DNA of 64,000 bases. Source: JAJEEA01 sp965243615. Lineage in GTDB: Bacteria; Acidobacteriota; Vicinamibacteria; Vicinamibacterales; UBA8438. The notes beneath the pieces were generated by a model. The model was not told where the DNA came from and ran no database searches. It was given only the letters and a program-made list of their open reading frames with translations. The stretch spans positions 5,022,001 to 5,086,000 of the forward strand of contig CBDEVO010000003.1 of the NCBI GenBank assembly GCA_965243615.1. Reading direction: 5' to 3'. Below, in pieces: positions 24,429 to 32,788 of this stretch (positions are counted from its first letter, which is position 1; each line of letters begins with the position of its first letter). A program made the translations under genes and the position numbers.

Positions 24429-25521
24429 TCTTCCCGATGACGTAGCCGCCGGACCGCTCGTCGAGGTCGAGCTCCAGGTAGCCGCGCGACTGCGCCTCTT
24501 CCAGGAGATCGTTGAACGAGCCGAAGCCGTAGGCCGACTCGTTGAACCCGGGGCGCCGCCGCTTGAGAGTCTGCTTGATCATCGACCCCCACAGTTTGGC
24601 GCGGTCGCCGCGTTCCGCGTGGATCGCTTCGGCGGTCTGGATGACGAGGTCGATGGCCGGCTGCACCGGGTCGGGCTTCGCGGGCTCGGTGGTGGTGACC
24701 GTCTTCTTGGGCGGGTGCCAGCGCATCCGTCGGTGCGTGTAACGGGGGTCGGCCGCGCACGTCCAGCCGGCCGTCTTCAGCGCCGCCTTGAGCCGATCGG
24801 CCTTCGGCCCCGTATAAGAGGTAACCTCTGCCTTGCAGAGCCCCAACTCCTTGGCGATTCTCGTGAACACGTAGCCGTGTTGCTCGGGCGCCCACTCCCG
24901 ACCCTCGATCGCCGCACGCAGCTCGCCGTCCACCGAATCGACCTGCCCGTTCGTCTTCGACGGATCATCCTTGGGCTCCGAGGGCGCTCTCCGCTTCTCG
25001 GAGGTCGTCTTCGCCCGCCCCTTGCCGCGGGACCGGCGGCGGGGCGACGGGCTCGCGGCCACCAGATCGTCATAGAAGATGAACTCGTCGCAGTTGTTGA
25101 CGAGGAGGTCCGAGGTGGCGTTCTTCACGCCCACCCCGATGACCGCCTTGGCGTTCTCGCGCAGCTTGCTGACGAGGGGAGAAAAGTCGGAATCGCCGGA
25201 GATGATGACGAACGTGTCGATGTGCTCCTTGGTGTAGCACAGGTCGAGCGCGTCGACGACCATGCGGATGTCGGCCGAGTTCTTGCCCGACTGCCGCGCG
25301 TGGGGAATCTCGATGAGCTCGAACGCCGCCTCGTGCATCGGCGCCTTGAACTCCTTGTAGCGGTCCCAGTCGCAGTACGCCTTCTTGGCGACGATACTGC
25401 CCTTCAGGAGGAGCCGTTCGATCACCGGCCGCACATCGAACCGCTTGAGATCGGCGTCGCGGACCCCCAGGGCCACGTTCTCGAAGTCGCAGAAGACCGC
25501 CAGGTTGCCGTCACCGTTCAA
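24415..25521 (-). CDS. NYN-domain ribonuclease-like protein with LOTUS/OST-HTH C-terminus
   Basis: 368 residues. I place the start at a TTG (25521), because GGAGG (minus strand, 25532-25528) stands 6 nt before it and the domain begins at once: NGDGNLAVFCDFENVALGVR. The NYN (PIN-like) nuclease has acidic residues in FCDFEN, SADIRMVVDALDL and FVIISGDSDFSPLV. A basic linker (SPSPRRRSRGKGRAKTTSEK) follows, then a winged-helix-like segment (VFTRIAKELGLCKAEVTSYT) and a C-terminal OST-HTH/LOTUS domain (KLWGSMIKQTLKRRRPGFNE, then GYLELDLDERSGGYVIG). Such proteins are thought to cut structured or bound RNA. No operon partner is seen; it overlaps the convergent NhaC gene. Confidence 0.87.
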   Translation of the reverse strand: MNGDGNLAVFCDFENVALGVRDADLKRFDVRPVIERLLLKGSIVAKKAYCDWDRYKEFKAPMHEAAFELIEIPHARQSGKNSADIRMVVDALDLCYTKEHIDTFVIISGDSDFSPLVSKLRENAKAVIGVGVKNATSDLLVNNCDEFIFYDDLVAASPSPRRRSRGKGRAKTTSEKRRAPSEPKDDPSKTNGQVDSVDGELRAAIEGREWAPEQHGYVFTRIAKELGLCKAEVTSYTGPKADRLKAALKTAGWTCAADPRYTHRRMRWHPPKKTVTTTEPAKPDPVQPAIDLVIQTAEAIHAERGDRAKLWGSMIKQTLKRRRPGFNESAYGFGSFNDLLEEAQSRGYLELDLDERSGGYVIGKITRD

Positions 25522-25609
25522 GGAGCGCCTCCGTCGTGTGAGCCCGTGGACCAGGCAGCCTGTGGCGAAAGCACGGCTCTCGGTGCAACGCCAGGTTTCG
25601 CCACGGGCC

Positions 25610-25693
25610 CTCAGCCCGCCAATCGTCGCCTTCGGCCCCGGTTGGCGCCCGCCCCCCCAGGAATCCGCGCCGTCCTGCGGCGCGGATCTCCTG
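25610..25693 (-). repeat. Dispersed ~85-bp repeat, copy A (minus orientation)
   Basis: Read on the minus strand, it starts GGAGATCCGCGCCG, forms a GCGCCG/CGGCGC hairpin, and ends with GGCCGAAGGCGACG and CGGGCTGAGG. These blocks align in order with copies at 28791, 45261 and 58967. It fills much of the gap between the NYN gene start and the PQQ dehydrogenase stop. Confidence 0.55.
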
Positions 25694-25870
25694 GCACGCG
25701 GGCTTCCGTCCGCGGGCCCGAGGGTGCAAAAGACGAAGGCGGGTCCGGGGTCGTGCCCCGGACCCGCCCAGGTGTGGAGCCGACCGCCGACGCGCCGGCC
25801 TGGCAAGGCCGCTCCGGCCGCGGCGGTGACGTGCGAGCCGGCCGCACCGGCTCTCGTGCCCCGGGAACGC

Positions 25871-27934
25871 CTACTCGCCGGCCGGCAGCCGCAGCGCCGC
25901 GAGCGACGCCGGGAAGACGCCGCCCTGTGCGACCTGCACGACGATGTACTGGTCGCCCTCGTGCTCGTAGGTCATCATGCCGTACTGACCCGGCGCGGGC
26001 AGCTCGACGGTGCCGACGATCTCGCCCGTCGCCTTGTTCCGCGCGTCGAGCACGGCCGGCCCGTTCATGCCCCGGGTGGTCAGCAGCAGGCTGCCGGTGA
26101 CCATGGACACGGCCCGGCTGCCGCCCCCCACCCCGGTCAGGTCGACGCCCTGCAGGGCCGGGTGCCGCCGCATGCGCTCGGACGCCTCGCCCACCGGCTG
26201 CCACCACAGGTGCTCGCCGGTATTCATGTCGATGGCGGTGATGCGGTTGTAGGGGGGCTTGTGCATCGGCAGGCCCTGGGGGCCGCCCCAGCCCACGCCG
26301 CCGCCCTGCACCCAGTCGGACACCGTGGTGCCCGTCGTCCAGCAGTCGCCCTCGGACGACGTGCAGGCGTGGGTGTCGCCGTCGGTATTGGTGCCCGGCT
26401 GCACGAGCCGGCCCGAGCACTGCGGCCCCGACGGCTGGTAGAGAATGCCGGTGGTCGGGTCGAGCGACGCCGGGTTGGTGATGTTGAGGCCGCCGGAGCA
26501 GCCGATCCAGCCCTGCACCGGCTCGTTGTGGCCTTCCGGCAGGGGCGGCATGTAGGGCCCGCCGATGCGGAAGTTGCTCATGATCTCGAGCGCCTCGGCG
26601 CGCAGCTCGGGGGTGAAGTCGATGACGTTCTCCTCGGGCAGGCCGAGGGCCTCGAGCGGCGCGGGCCTCGTGGGAATCGGCTGGGTCGGCGAGAGCTGCT
26701 CGCCGGGCACGACCGACGCCGGCACCTCGACCTCCTCGATCGGCCACACCGGCTCGCCGGTTTCGCGGTTGAAGGCGAAGGTCAGGCCCTGCTTGGTGGT
26801 CTGGATGGCCATCGGCACGTCCTGCCCGTCGACGTTGACGTCGACGAGGATGGGGACGTTGGGCAGGTCGTAGTTCCAGATCGGATGGTGCACGGTCTGG
26901 AAGTGCCAGACCCGTTCGCCGGTCTCGGCGTCGAGGGCGACGGTGCTCGTGCCGAACAGGTTGTCCCCCGGCCTGAACCCGCCGTAGTAGTCGATGGTCG
27001 GCGCGTTGGTCGGGATGTAGACGATGCCCCGCTCGAGGTCGGCCGACATCGGCGCCCACGAAGACACGTCGCCGGTCCACTGCCACGCGTCGTTCTCCCA
27101 GGTGTCGAACCCGAACTCGCTCTCGGTCTGGGGAATGATGTTGAACTTCCACTTGAGCTGGCCGTTGCGCAGGTCGTAGCCGAGGATGTCGCCCGGCACG
27201 TTCTCGACGCGGCTCTGGCTGTAGCCCTGCTCGTGCGAGTTGCCGACCACGATGGTGTCGTTCACCACGATGGGCGGCGACGAGTTGGTGATGTAGCCCA
27301 GCTCCGGATCGAGCCCGCTGTAGGGATCGTAGGGGTGCCCGAGGCCCGCCAGCAGGTCGACGACCCCGGTCTCGGGGAACCCGGGGATGTCCACCGGCGA
27401 CCCGAAGCCCTCGATGTGGTCGCCGGTCTTGGCGTCGAGCGCGTGGAGGAAGAACGCCGGGGTCACGATGAAGATGACCCCCCGCCCGTCGACCTCCGAG
27501 TAGGCAACGCCCTTGCCGTAGGCGGCCCGCATCGACTGCTCCCACCGCTCGGTGTTCGGCTCGCGGTAGGTCCACAGCGTCTCGCCGGTGCCCGGGTCCA
27601 TGGCCACCACCGTGCGCCGGTAGCCGGCCACGGTGTAGAGGACGCCGTCGATGTAGCTGGGCGTCGACCGCGACGCGTAGTTGGTGTGCGGGCTGTAGTT
27701 GTCGCCCCGCCAGACCCACGCCACCTCGAGGTCCTCGAAGTTCCCGGCGTCGATCTGGTCGACCGGCGAGAACCGGGTCCCCCAGGCATCGCCGCTCTGG
27801 TACCACCACTCCCCGTCAGGCGTGCCCCGGTCCTGCTCCTGGGCGGCCGCGCCGGTGACCGCCAGGGCCACCGCCAGCAACGCGATCCACGAGAGGCGTC
27901 CGGCGCCCCCGCGACGTCTTGCCTGTGCTCTCAT
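25871..27934 (-). CDS. Secreted PQQ-dependent dehydrogenase (quinoprotein)
   Basis: 687 residues from the ATG at 27934, placed by a GGAGGGA site; it starts MRAQARRRGGAGRLSWIALL, a signal peptide. The chain opens the typical quinoprotein way (EWWYQSGDAWGTRFSPVDQI) and carries eight propeller blades such as VVAMDPGTGETLWTYREP, LGYDLRNGQLKWKFNIIPQT and ALDAETGERVWHFQTVHHPI. Family-typical segments are NAPTIDYYGGFRPGDNLFG, VHHPIWNYDLPNVPILVDVN and DMNTGEHLWWQPVGEA. No C-terminal cytochrome c is present, so electrons must go to a separate acceptor. The alcohol/aldose substrate is unknown. The gene is single on this strand; copy A of the dispersed repeat lies downstream. Confidence 0.9.
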   Translation of the reverse strand: MRAQARRRGGAGRLSWIALLAVALAVTGAAAQEQDRGTPDGEWWYQSGDAWGTRFSPVDQIDAGNFEDLEVAWVWRGDNYSPHTNYASRSTPSYIDGVLYTVAGYRRTVVAMDPGTGETLWTYREPNTERWEQSMRAAYGKGVAYSEVDGRGVIFIVTPAFFLHALDAKTGDHIEGFGSPVDIPGFPETGVVDLLAGLGHPYDPYSGLDPELGYITNSSPPIVVNDTIVVGNSHEQGYSQSRVENVPGDILGYDLRNGQLKWKFNIIPQTESEFGFDTWENDAWQWTGDVSSWAPMSADLERGIVYIPTNAPTIDYYGGFRPGDNLFGTSTVALDAETGERVWHFQTVHHPIWNYDLPNVPILVDVNVDGQDVPMAIQTTKQGLTFAFNRETGEPVWPIEEVEVPASVVPGEQLSPTQPIPTRPAPLEALGLPEENVIDFTPELRAEALEIMSNFRIGGPYMPPLPEGHNEPVQGWIGCSGGLNITNPASLDPTTGILYQPSGPQCSGRLVQPGTNTDGDTHACTSSEGDCWTTGTTVSDWVQGGGVGWGGPQGLPMHKPPYNRITAIDMNTGEHLWWQPVGEASERMRRHPALQGVDLTGVGGGSRAVSMVTGSLLLTTRGMNGPAVLDARNKATGEIVGTVELPAPGQYGMMTYEHEGDQYIVVQVAQGGVFPASLAALRLPAGE

Positions 27935-28107
27935 CCGTTCCCTCCGAACCTTGGTTGCCGGGGTTGCGGGCACGGGACATCACCGCGGGGACGGACGGCC
28001 CGCCCGTCGCGGCCCCGGCCGGTGACGGCCGGGCGCCCATACCGGGTCACGAGCGAATCAAGGTGACGATTATACCCGCGCGGGCCCGCCCACGTTATCC
28101 TTGCGGC

Positions 28108-28755
28108 ATGAAAACCCGCATGACTGTCTGGCGGTTCCTGCCGGCCGCGGCCGGCGTCTGTGTCGTCGCGGCGGGGATTGCCGTGGGGCCGGCCTCCGCC
28201 CAGGAGCGCCGCATCGCGAGCCCCCCGGGGCGGTCGGCCACGCAGGTGGGCGGCACGTACGACGCGCGGGCCGGCAACGTCGGCGGCCGCTGGGTCGAGA
28301 TCCGCTACGGCCGCCCCATCCGGCGGGGCCGGGAGATCTTCGGCCCCGACGACTACCGCGAGTTCCTGAACGACGGCGCCGCCGTCTGGCGGGCCGGGGC
28401 GAACCAGAGCACCCGCCTGATCAACGAGACGGCGCTGGTCCTCGGGGACACGACGATCCCGCCCGGCGAGTACACCGTCTTCATGGATCTGCAGGCCGAC
28501 CCCTGGGAGATGATCGTTTCGCGGTGGCCGGCCCAGCTCACCTACGACTTCGACAACCGGGACGCCCTGTGGGGGGCCTACGAGTACACGCCCGACCGCG
28601 ACGTCGTGCGCATGCCGATGACGGTCGAGACGCTCGACCATTCGTTCGAGCAACTGTCGTGGCAGTTTCTCGACGTGACGGACGACGGGGTCACCCTCGC
28701 CCTGCTCTGGGAGCGGACGATGGCCTCGGTGCGGTTCACGTTCGGGGGCGAGTAG
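28108..28755 (+). CDS. Secreted DUF2911 protein
   Basis: 215 residues from ATG 28108, with a signal peptide (TVWRFLPAAAGVCVVAAGIA). The DUF2911 core is clear: IEIRYGRP-like VEIRYGRPIRRGREIFG, AVWRAGANQSTRLINETALV, and PPGEYTVFMDLQADPWEMIV. The family is found in Bacteroidetes and Acidobacteria and has no assigned reaction; it is predicted to be a periplasmic beta-rich domain. The gene is divergent from the PQQ dehydrogenase, with 173 bp between starts, and is followed by copy B of the dispersed repeat. Confidence 0.88.
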   Translation: MKTRMTVWRFLPAAAGVCVVAAGIAVGPASAQERRIASPPGRSATQVGGTYDARAGNVGGRWVEIRYGRPIRRGREIFGPDDYREFLNDGAAVWRAGANQSTRLINETALVLGDTTIPPGEYTVFMDLQADPWEMIVSRWPAQLTYDFDNRDALWGAYEYTPDRDVVRMPMTVETLDHSFEQLSWQFLDVTDDGVTLALLWERTMASVRFTFGGE

Positions 28756-28790
28756 TCGCTGCCGTTCCGAGCCCGGCGCGGATCCGCGGC

Positions 28791-28872
28791 AGGAGCCTGC
28801 GCCGTGGAACGGCGCGGACTTCTGTAGGACCGGTTGGGGTGGCGAACGGAGCCGTAGGCGACGCTCTCCGGG
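28791..28872 (+). repeat. Dispersed ~85-bp repeat, copy B
   Basis: Starts AGGAGCCTGCGCCGTGGAAC. The core GCGCCGT-GGA-ACGGCGC (28799-28815) is a hairpin. Downstream blocks GGAGCCGTAGGCGACG and TCTCCGGGC match the copies at 45261 and 58967. It lies between two convergent genes (DUF2911 and a small membrane ORF). Confidence 0.65.
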
Positions 28873-29019
28873 CTAAGTCGGGCTCCCCGACCACGAGAGG
28901 AACCGGCCGGTGAGCAGCATCACGCCGTAGGTCAACACGAACAGTACGGCGACGGCGGCGACCGTGCAGACCAGCAGCACGACCACCGTCGCCGCGTCCT
29001 TCGCGATCTCCTTCAGCAA
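28873..29019 (-). CDS. Small hydrophobic membrane protein (48 residues)
   Basis: On the minus strand a TTG at 29019 with GGAG 6 nt upstream (29029-29026) opens a 48-residue frame: a charged start (LKEIAKDAAT), one long membrane helix (VVVLLVCTVAAVAVLFVLTY) and a short tail ending SWSGSPT. It starts 48 bp after the stop of the HpcH-like gene in the same frame, so it could be a second cistron. An alternative is simple read-through debris. I know no family for it. The evidence is the uninterrupted hydrophobic segment and the ribosome site only. Confidence 0.4.
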   Translation of the reverse strand: MLKEIAKDAATVVVLLVCTVAAVAVLFVLTYGVMLLTGRFLSWSGSPT

Positions 29020-29067
29020 GGCGATCTCCGGGATCCCGCGCCGCCGCGCCCGTCGAAGACGGCTCGA

Positions 29068-30021
29068 CTACCAGGGCATCCGGCGCCCGGTGTGGCGGCG
29101 GCCCATGTCCGCCGCCTCGGCCCCCGGGTTCGACCCGATGCGCACGCCCTCGTCGATCATCGCGATGATGTTGCCGGCGTTCATGCCGTTGAGGAAGGGG
29201 ATGCCCGCCGCCTTCGTGGCCGCGAAGACCCGCGCCCGCGCGTCGACGAGCACCTGCGGGTTCTCCGCCCGCGAGACGTTGTAGGACATGCTCATGTCGC
29301 CCGGCCCCCACTCGGCGAAGCCGACGCCCGGCACCGCGGTGCTCGCCTCGGCGTTCTGCAGGGCGTGCCGGTCCTCGATCTTCAGGCCGACGAGCAGCTC
29401 CCCGTCCGGGTTGAGGGGCCAGGTGTCGGCCAGCCCCTGGTACTCGGCGTTCGACACGCCCCAGATGCGGGCCGCGAAGCCCTGCCCGCCGCTGCCGCGC
29501 AGGCCCTCGTCGAGGCCGTCGGCCTTCTTCGCGTGGGGATAGCGGGCCGACTCGACCAGCACCTTCACGACCTCGGGTGACCGCGCGTGGGCGAGCAGCA
29601 CCCCGTGCACGCCCGAGCCGAGCAGGTGCTCGACCATCCAGAAGTTGCCCCACATGACCGTCTCGTTGACGCCGCCGAACGGCAGTACCGCGATGACCGT
29701 CGGCGTCCGGTGCCCGCTCTTCGTCGGCCCCCCGTCGACGAGCCCCTGCATGAACGCGCGCAGGTCGGTCATGTCGAACGGGCTGTGCTCGAGGTTGTAG
29801 GTGATGTAGTCGGCCCAGGTCTGGGCGAGGGCCTTGCCCTCCTCATAGCCGCCGCCGTTGACCTGCGTGTAGTAGATTGGCTGGTCCTGCTCGAGCAGCT
29901 CGATCGCCTTGTTGATCCGCTTGGGGGTGTAGTCGCTCGAGCCGCCGCCCGCTTCCTGGCCTCCCAGCGAGACCACGCCGACCGCCGCCGCCAGCGCGAC
30001 CAGTGCAAGCTTCTTCAGCAT
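29068..30021 (-). CDS. Exported HpcH/HpaI aldolase-like protein
   Basis: 317 residues from ATG 30021 (GGAGGAA site). It begins with a signal peptide (MLKKLALVALAAAVGVVSLG), unusual because HpcH/HpaI aldolases are normally cytoplasmic. The aldolase-type (beta-alpha)8 barrel is suggested by VEHLLGSGVHGVLLAHARSP, GELLVGLKIEDRHALQNAE with the metal-binding Glu, FAEWGPGDMSMSYNV and GIPFLNGMNAGNIIAMIDEG. The catalytic Arg/His set cannot be assigned with certainty. It may cleave or form a 2-keto-hydroxy acid, or may have lost activity. The next gene downstream would be the 48-residue membrane ORF. It is divergent from the cytochrome/monooxygenase-like gene. Confidence 0.8.
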   Translation of the reverse strand: MLKKLALVALAAAVGVVSLGGQEAGGGSSDYTPKRINKAIELLEQDQPIYYTQVNGGGYEEGKALAQTWADYITYNLEHSPFDMTDLRAFMQGLVDGGPTKSGHRTPTVIAVLPFGGVNETVMWGNFWMVEHLLGSGVHGVLLAHARSPEVVKVLVESARYPHAKKADGLDEGLRGSGGQGFAARIWGVSNAEYQGLADTWPLNPDGELLVGLKIEDRHALQNAEASTAVPGVGFAEWGPGDMSMSYNVSRAENPQVLVDARARVFAATKAAGIPFLNGMNAGNIIAMIDEGVRIGSNPGAEAADMGRRHTGRRMPW

Positions 30022-30156
30022 GGGTTCCTCCTCGTGCGGGTCATCCTCGCACAGCCCGGCGCGGTTGCAAAGCCACGTCCACGACGGAACTTGAGCGGTC
30101 GGATTGACAAGCCGTTGCCACAGGCGCATGATTACGCTGATTAGGAGGACACCCCG

Positions 30157-31449
30157 ATGAACACCCGCGTCAGAACCCTCGGTTCCGGCTCGCTCGGCGT
30201 CATCGTCGGCGCACTGCTCGCGGTGGCGGCCCTGCCCGCCGGCGCGGCGGCGCAGGACCAGGAGGTCACGTTCACGCGCGACGTGATGCCGATTCTCCAG
30301 GACTCGTGCCAGAGTTGCCATCGGGACGGCGCCATCGCCCCGATGTCGCTGATGACCTACCAGGAGACCCGCCCGTGGGCGCGGTCGATCCGCGACAAGG
30401 TGGCGACGCGCACCATGCCGCCCTGGTACATCGACCCCAACGTGGGCGTCCAGGGCTTCAAGTACGACCGGTCGCTGAGCCAGGAGCAGATCGACACCAT
30501 CGTGGCCTGGGTCGACGCCGGGGCGCCGCGCGGCAACCCCGAGGACCTGCCGCCGCCGCGGCAGTTCGCCGACCGCGACATGTGGCACATCGGCGAGCCC
30601 GACTGGATCGTCCCGATTCCCGAGCCGTTCCTGGTGCCGGCGGAAGGCGCCAACTGGTGGGGCGACCTGTTCTCGCCGTCGGGGCTGACCGAGGACGTGT
30701 GGATCAGCGCGGTCGAGACCAAGCCGTCGGCCGAGGGCTTCCCGGTGGTGCACCACGCGGTGACCCGGGTCCAGGACTCCGAGGATTCCGACGACGGCGA
30801 CTTCCTGAACGAGTACGCCCAGGGCAAGAACGGCGACATCTTCCCCCCGGGCACGGGACGCCTCGTCAGGGCGAACTCGTTCATCCGGTTCAACATGCAC
30901 TACGCCTCGATCGGGCGCGACGTCACCGACCGCACGAGCGTGGGGCTGCAGCTCTATCCCAAGGGCGAGAAGCCCGAGAAGGAGCTGTTCTCGCGGGCGC
31001 TGGCCCAGAACTTCGACCTCGACATCCCGCCGGGCGAGGACAACGTGCGGCACGACAGCTATCACCCGTTCGAGAACAACGTGCGGCTGACGGGGTTCCA
31101 GCCCCACCTGCACAACCGCGGAAAGCGGCAGTGCATCGAGGCGATCCTGCCCGACGGCAACACCGAGACCATCAGTTGTGCCACCTGGGACTTCGGGTGG
31201 CACATCGTCTACAACTACGCGGATGACGTGCAGCCTCTGCTGCCGGCGGGGTCGTTCCTGCACACCATCACGTGGCACGACAACTCGGCCGGCAACCGGT
31301 GGAACCCCGACTCGGAGAACTGGGCCGGGTTCGGCCAGCGGTCGAGCGACGACATGTCGTTCACCTGGACGAGCTACTACGAGCTCGACGACGAGGAGTT
31401 CGCGGCGGCGGTCGCCGAGCGCGAGGCCATGAACGCGAACGACAACTAG
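30157..31449 (+). CDS. Cytochrome c fused to PHM-like type II copper monooxygenase fold
   Basis: 430 residues, secreted (signal SLGVIVGALLAVAALPAGAA). The N-terminal module has one heme c site, Cys51-Cys54-His55 (CQSCH), in the usual context VMPILQDSCQSCHRDGAIAP. The C-terminal part shows the ligand pattern of peptidylglycine hydroxylating monooxygenase: adjacent His199-His200 (FPVVHHAVTR), His248 (FIRFNMHYAS) and His317-x-His319 (FQPHLHNRGK). I infer a copper-dependent oxygenase or a redox sensor whose electrons come from the attached heme. Its substrate is unknown. A strong hairpin follows at 31507-31536, and a secreted protein of unknown family lies next on the same strand. Confidence 0.8.
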   Translation: MNTRVRTLGSGSLGVIVGALLAVAALPAGAAAQDQEVTFTRDVMPILQDSCQSCHRDGAIAPMSLMTYQETRPWARSIRDKVATRTMPPWYIDPNVGVQGFKYDRSLSQEQIDTIVAWVDAGAPRGNPEDLPPPRQFADRDMWHIGEPDWIVPIPEPFLVPAEGANWWGDLFSPSGLTEDVWISAVETKPSAEGFPVVHHAVTRVQDSEDSDDGDFLNEYAQGKNGDIFPPGTGRLVRANSFIRFNMHYASIGRDVTDRTSVGLQLYPKGEKPEKELFSRALAQNFDLDIPPGEDNVRHDSYHPFENNVRLTGFQPHLHNRGKRQCIEAILPDGNTETISCATWDFGWHIVYNYADDVQPLLPAGSFLHTITWHDNSAGNRWNPDSENWAGFGQRSSDDMSFTWTSYYELDDEEFAAAVAEREAMNANDN

Positions 31450-31506
31450 ATTCGCGGCGGCTGTCGCGGCATGGCGACGGACCAGGACGCGAACGACAGC
31501 CAGACC

Positions 31507-31536
31507 GGGCATCGGCGCCTTGCGGCGCCGGTGCCC
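31507..31536 (+). terminator. Strong hairpin after the cytochrome/monooxygenase-like gene
   Basis: GGGCATCGGCGCC (31507-31519) pairs with GGCGCCGGTGCCC (31524-31536) around a TTGC loop, 13 pairs with one U-G. No T-run follows; it may attenuate or protect the mRNA instead of ending it. Confidence 0.5.
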
Positions 31537-31589
31537 GCCCAACCAATCCTGCAGGCGTCTGCGGCGCATGGCGCCTGGAGCCAGAGACG

Positions 31590-32507
31590 ATGACGATACG
31601 CACTCCTCAACCGGTCGTGGTGGTGTGCGCGGCGGCGGCCCTCGTCGCGCTGACGGCGGCGCCGGCGGCCGATGCCCAGATTCGCTACGACCGCGGCCAG
31701 AACGTGGCCCCGGTCTTCGAAGGCTGGGAGCGCAACTCGGACGGCACCTTCAACATGGTGTTCGGGTACATGAACCGGAACTACCAGGAGATGCCGGAGG
31801 CGCCGATCGGCGAGGCCAACTTCTTCGAGCCGGGACCCGCCGATCGCGGCCAGCCGACGCGCTTCTACCAGCGGCGCCAGCAGTTCGTGTTCCGGGTGCA
31901 GGTGCCGGCCGACTGGGGCGAAAGGGATCTCGTCTGGACCCTGACCACCAACGGCCGCACCGACCGGGCGATCGGCCGGCTGTGGCTCGCCTGGGAGATC
32001 GACGACGGGGTGATCCGGGCCAACCGCGGCATGGGGGCCCGAGGGGCGCCCACCGACAACCAGCACCCGTCGATCGCCATCCCCGGCGGCACCGACCTGA
32101 CGGTGACCCTGCCCGACACGCTGACGATCACCGCGGTGGTCGGCGACGACGGCATTCCGGGGCCGCGGCCGCGGCCGCCCGAGCCCCCCGACGACGACGA
32201 CCCGCAGCGCGCGGCCCGGCGCGCCGCCGACGCGGCCCGCCGGGCAAGCCGCCCCCACCCCACGAACCAGGCCATCGTCAACGCCCGGGTCGCGGGCGAG
32301 ACAGGGCTCGGCATCACCTGGCTCCACTACCGGGGACCGGGCCGGGTGCGCTTCGACCCGATGAGCGCCTCGATCGAGGGCGGCCGGGGCGGCGAGTTCG
32401 CGACCACCGTCACGTTCACCGAGCCCGGCACCCACGTGCTGCGCGCCTACGCCGACGACTCGATCACCACCACCCCGATCGACGTCACGGTGACCGTCCA
32501 GGAGTAG
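31590..32507 (+). CDS. Secreted hypothetical protein
   Basis: 305 residues from ATG 31590, with a signal peptide (VVVVCAAAALVALTAAPAAD). Two beta-rich parts (QNVAPVFEGWERNSDGTFNM; FDPMSASIEGGRGGEFATTV and FTEPGTHVLRAYADDS, an immunoglobulin-like ending) are joined by a linker rich in Pro, Asp and Arg (residues about 188-225). FVFRVQVPADWGERDLVWTL in the middle resembles a carbohydrate- or surface-binding beta-sandwich, but I cannot name a family. It follows the copper/cytochrome gene and may be its secreted partner. A GC-rich hairpin closes it. Confidence 0.65.
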   Translation: MTIRTPQPVVVVCAAAALVALTAAPAADAQIRYDRGQNVAPVFEGWERNSDGTFNMVFGYMNRNYQEMPEAPIGEANFFEPGPADRGQPTRFYQRRQQFVFRVQVPADWGERDLVWTLTTNGRTDRAIGRLWLAWEIDDGVIRANRGMGARGAPTDNQHPSIAIPGGTDLTVTLPDTLTITAVVGDDGIPGPRPRPPEPPDDDDPQRAARRAADAARRASRPHPTNQAIVNARVAGETGLGITWLHYRGPGRVRFDPMSASIEGGRGGEFATTVTFTEPGTHVLRAYADDSITTTPIDVTVTVQE

Positions 32508-32513
32508 CAGGCC

Positions 32514-32542
32514 TCCCCCGGCGCAAGTCGAGCGCCGGGGGA
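32514..32542 (+). terminator. GC-rich hairpin terminator
   Basis: TCCCCCGGCGC (32514-32524) and GCGCCGGGGGA (32532-32542) are exact reverse complements with a 7-nt loop, 6 bp after a stop codon. There is no long T-run, as is common in such GC-rich genomes. Confidence 0.6.
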
Positions 32543-32730
32543 TCTGCACACATCGGCCGGAACTGCCCGGACCGGCCGCACCCTCGTCTCCGTTTCCGCA
32601 CCCGACCCGGATACAGGCCGCCTGCAGGGCCGATGTCGTGATTCGTCGGAGCCGGGGCAACAACGCGGCCTCTCGTCCCCTGCGTCGCCGCCGATCGGAT
32701 TTCCGTCCGTCCGCCTCCCATTGGCCTACC

Positions 32731-32758
32731 TTGACATTCTACCGGTCGATGCTACTCT
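32731..32758 (+). promoter_or_regulatory. Promoter of the padR-ADOP operon
   Basis: TTGACA (32731-32736) and TACTCT (32753-32758) are spaced by 16 nt, 30 bp before the GTG of padR. TCTACC recurs at 32738 and 32769 around it and CTACC at 32726, so repressor half-sites are likely. The region is AT-richer than its surroundings. PadR proteins usually bind their own promoter, so autoregulation is plausible. Confidence 0.55.
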
Positions 32759-32788
32759 GATAGACCTTCTACCCAAGGAGGCACACGA

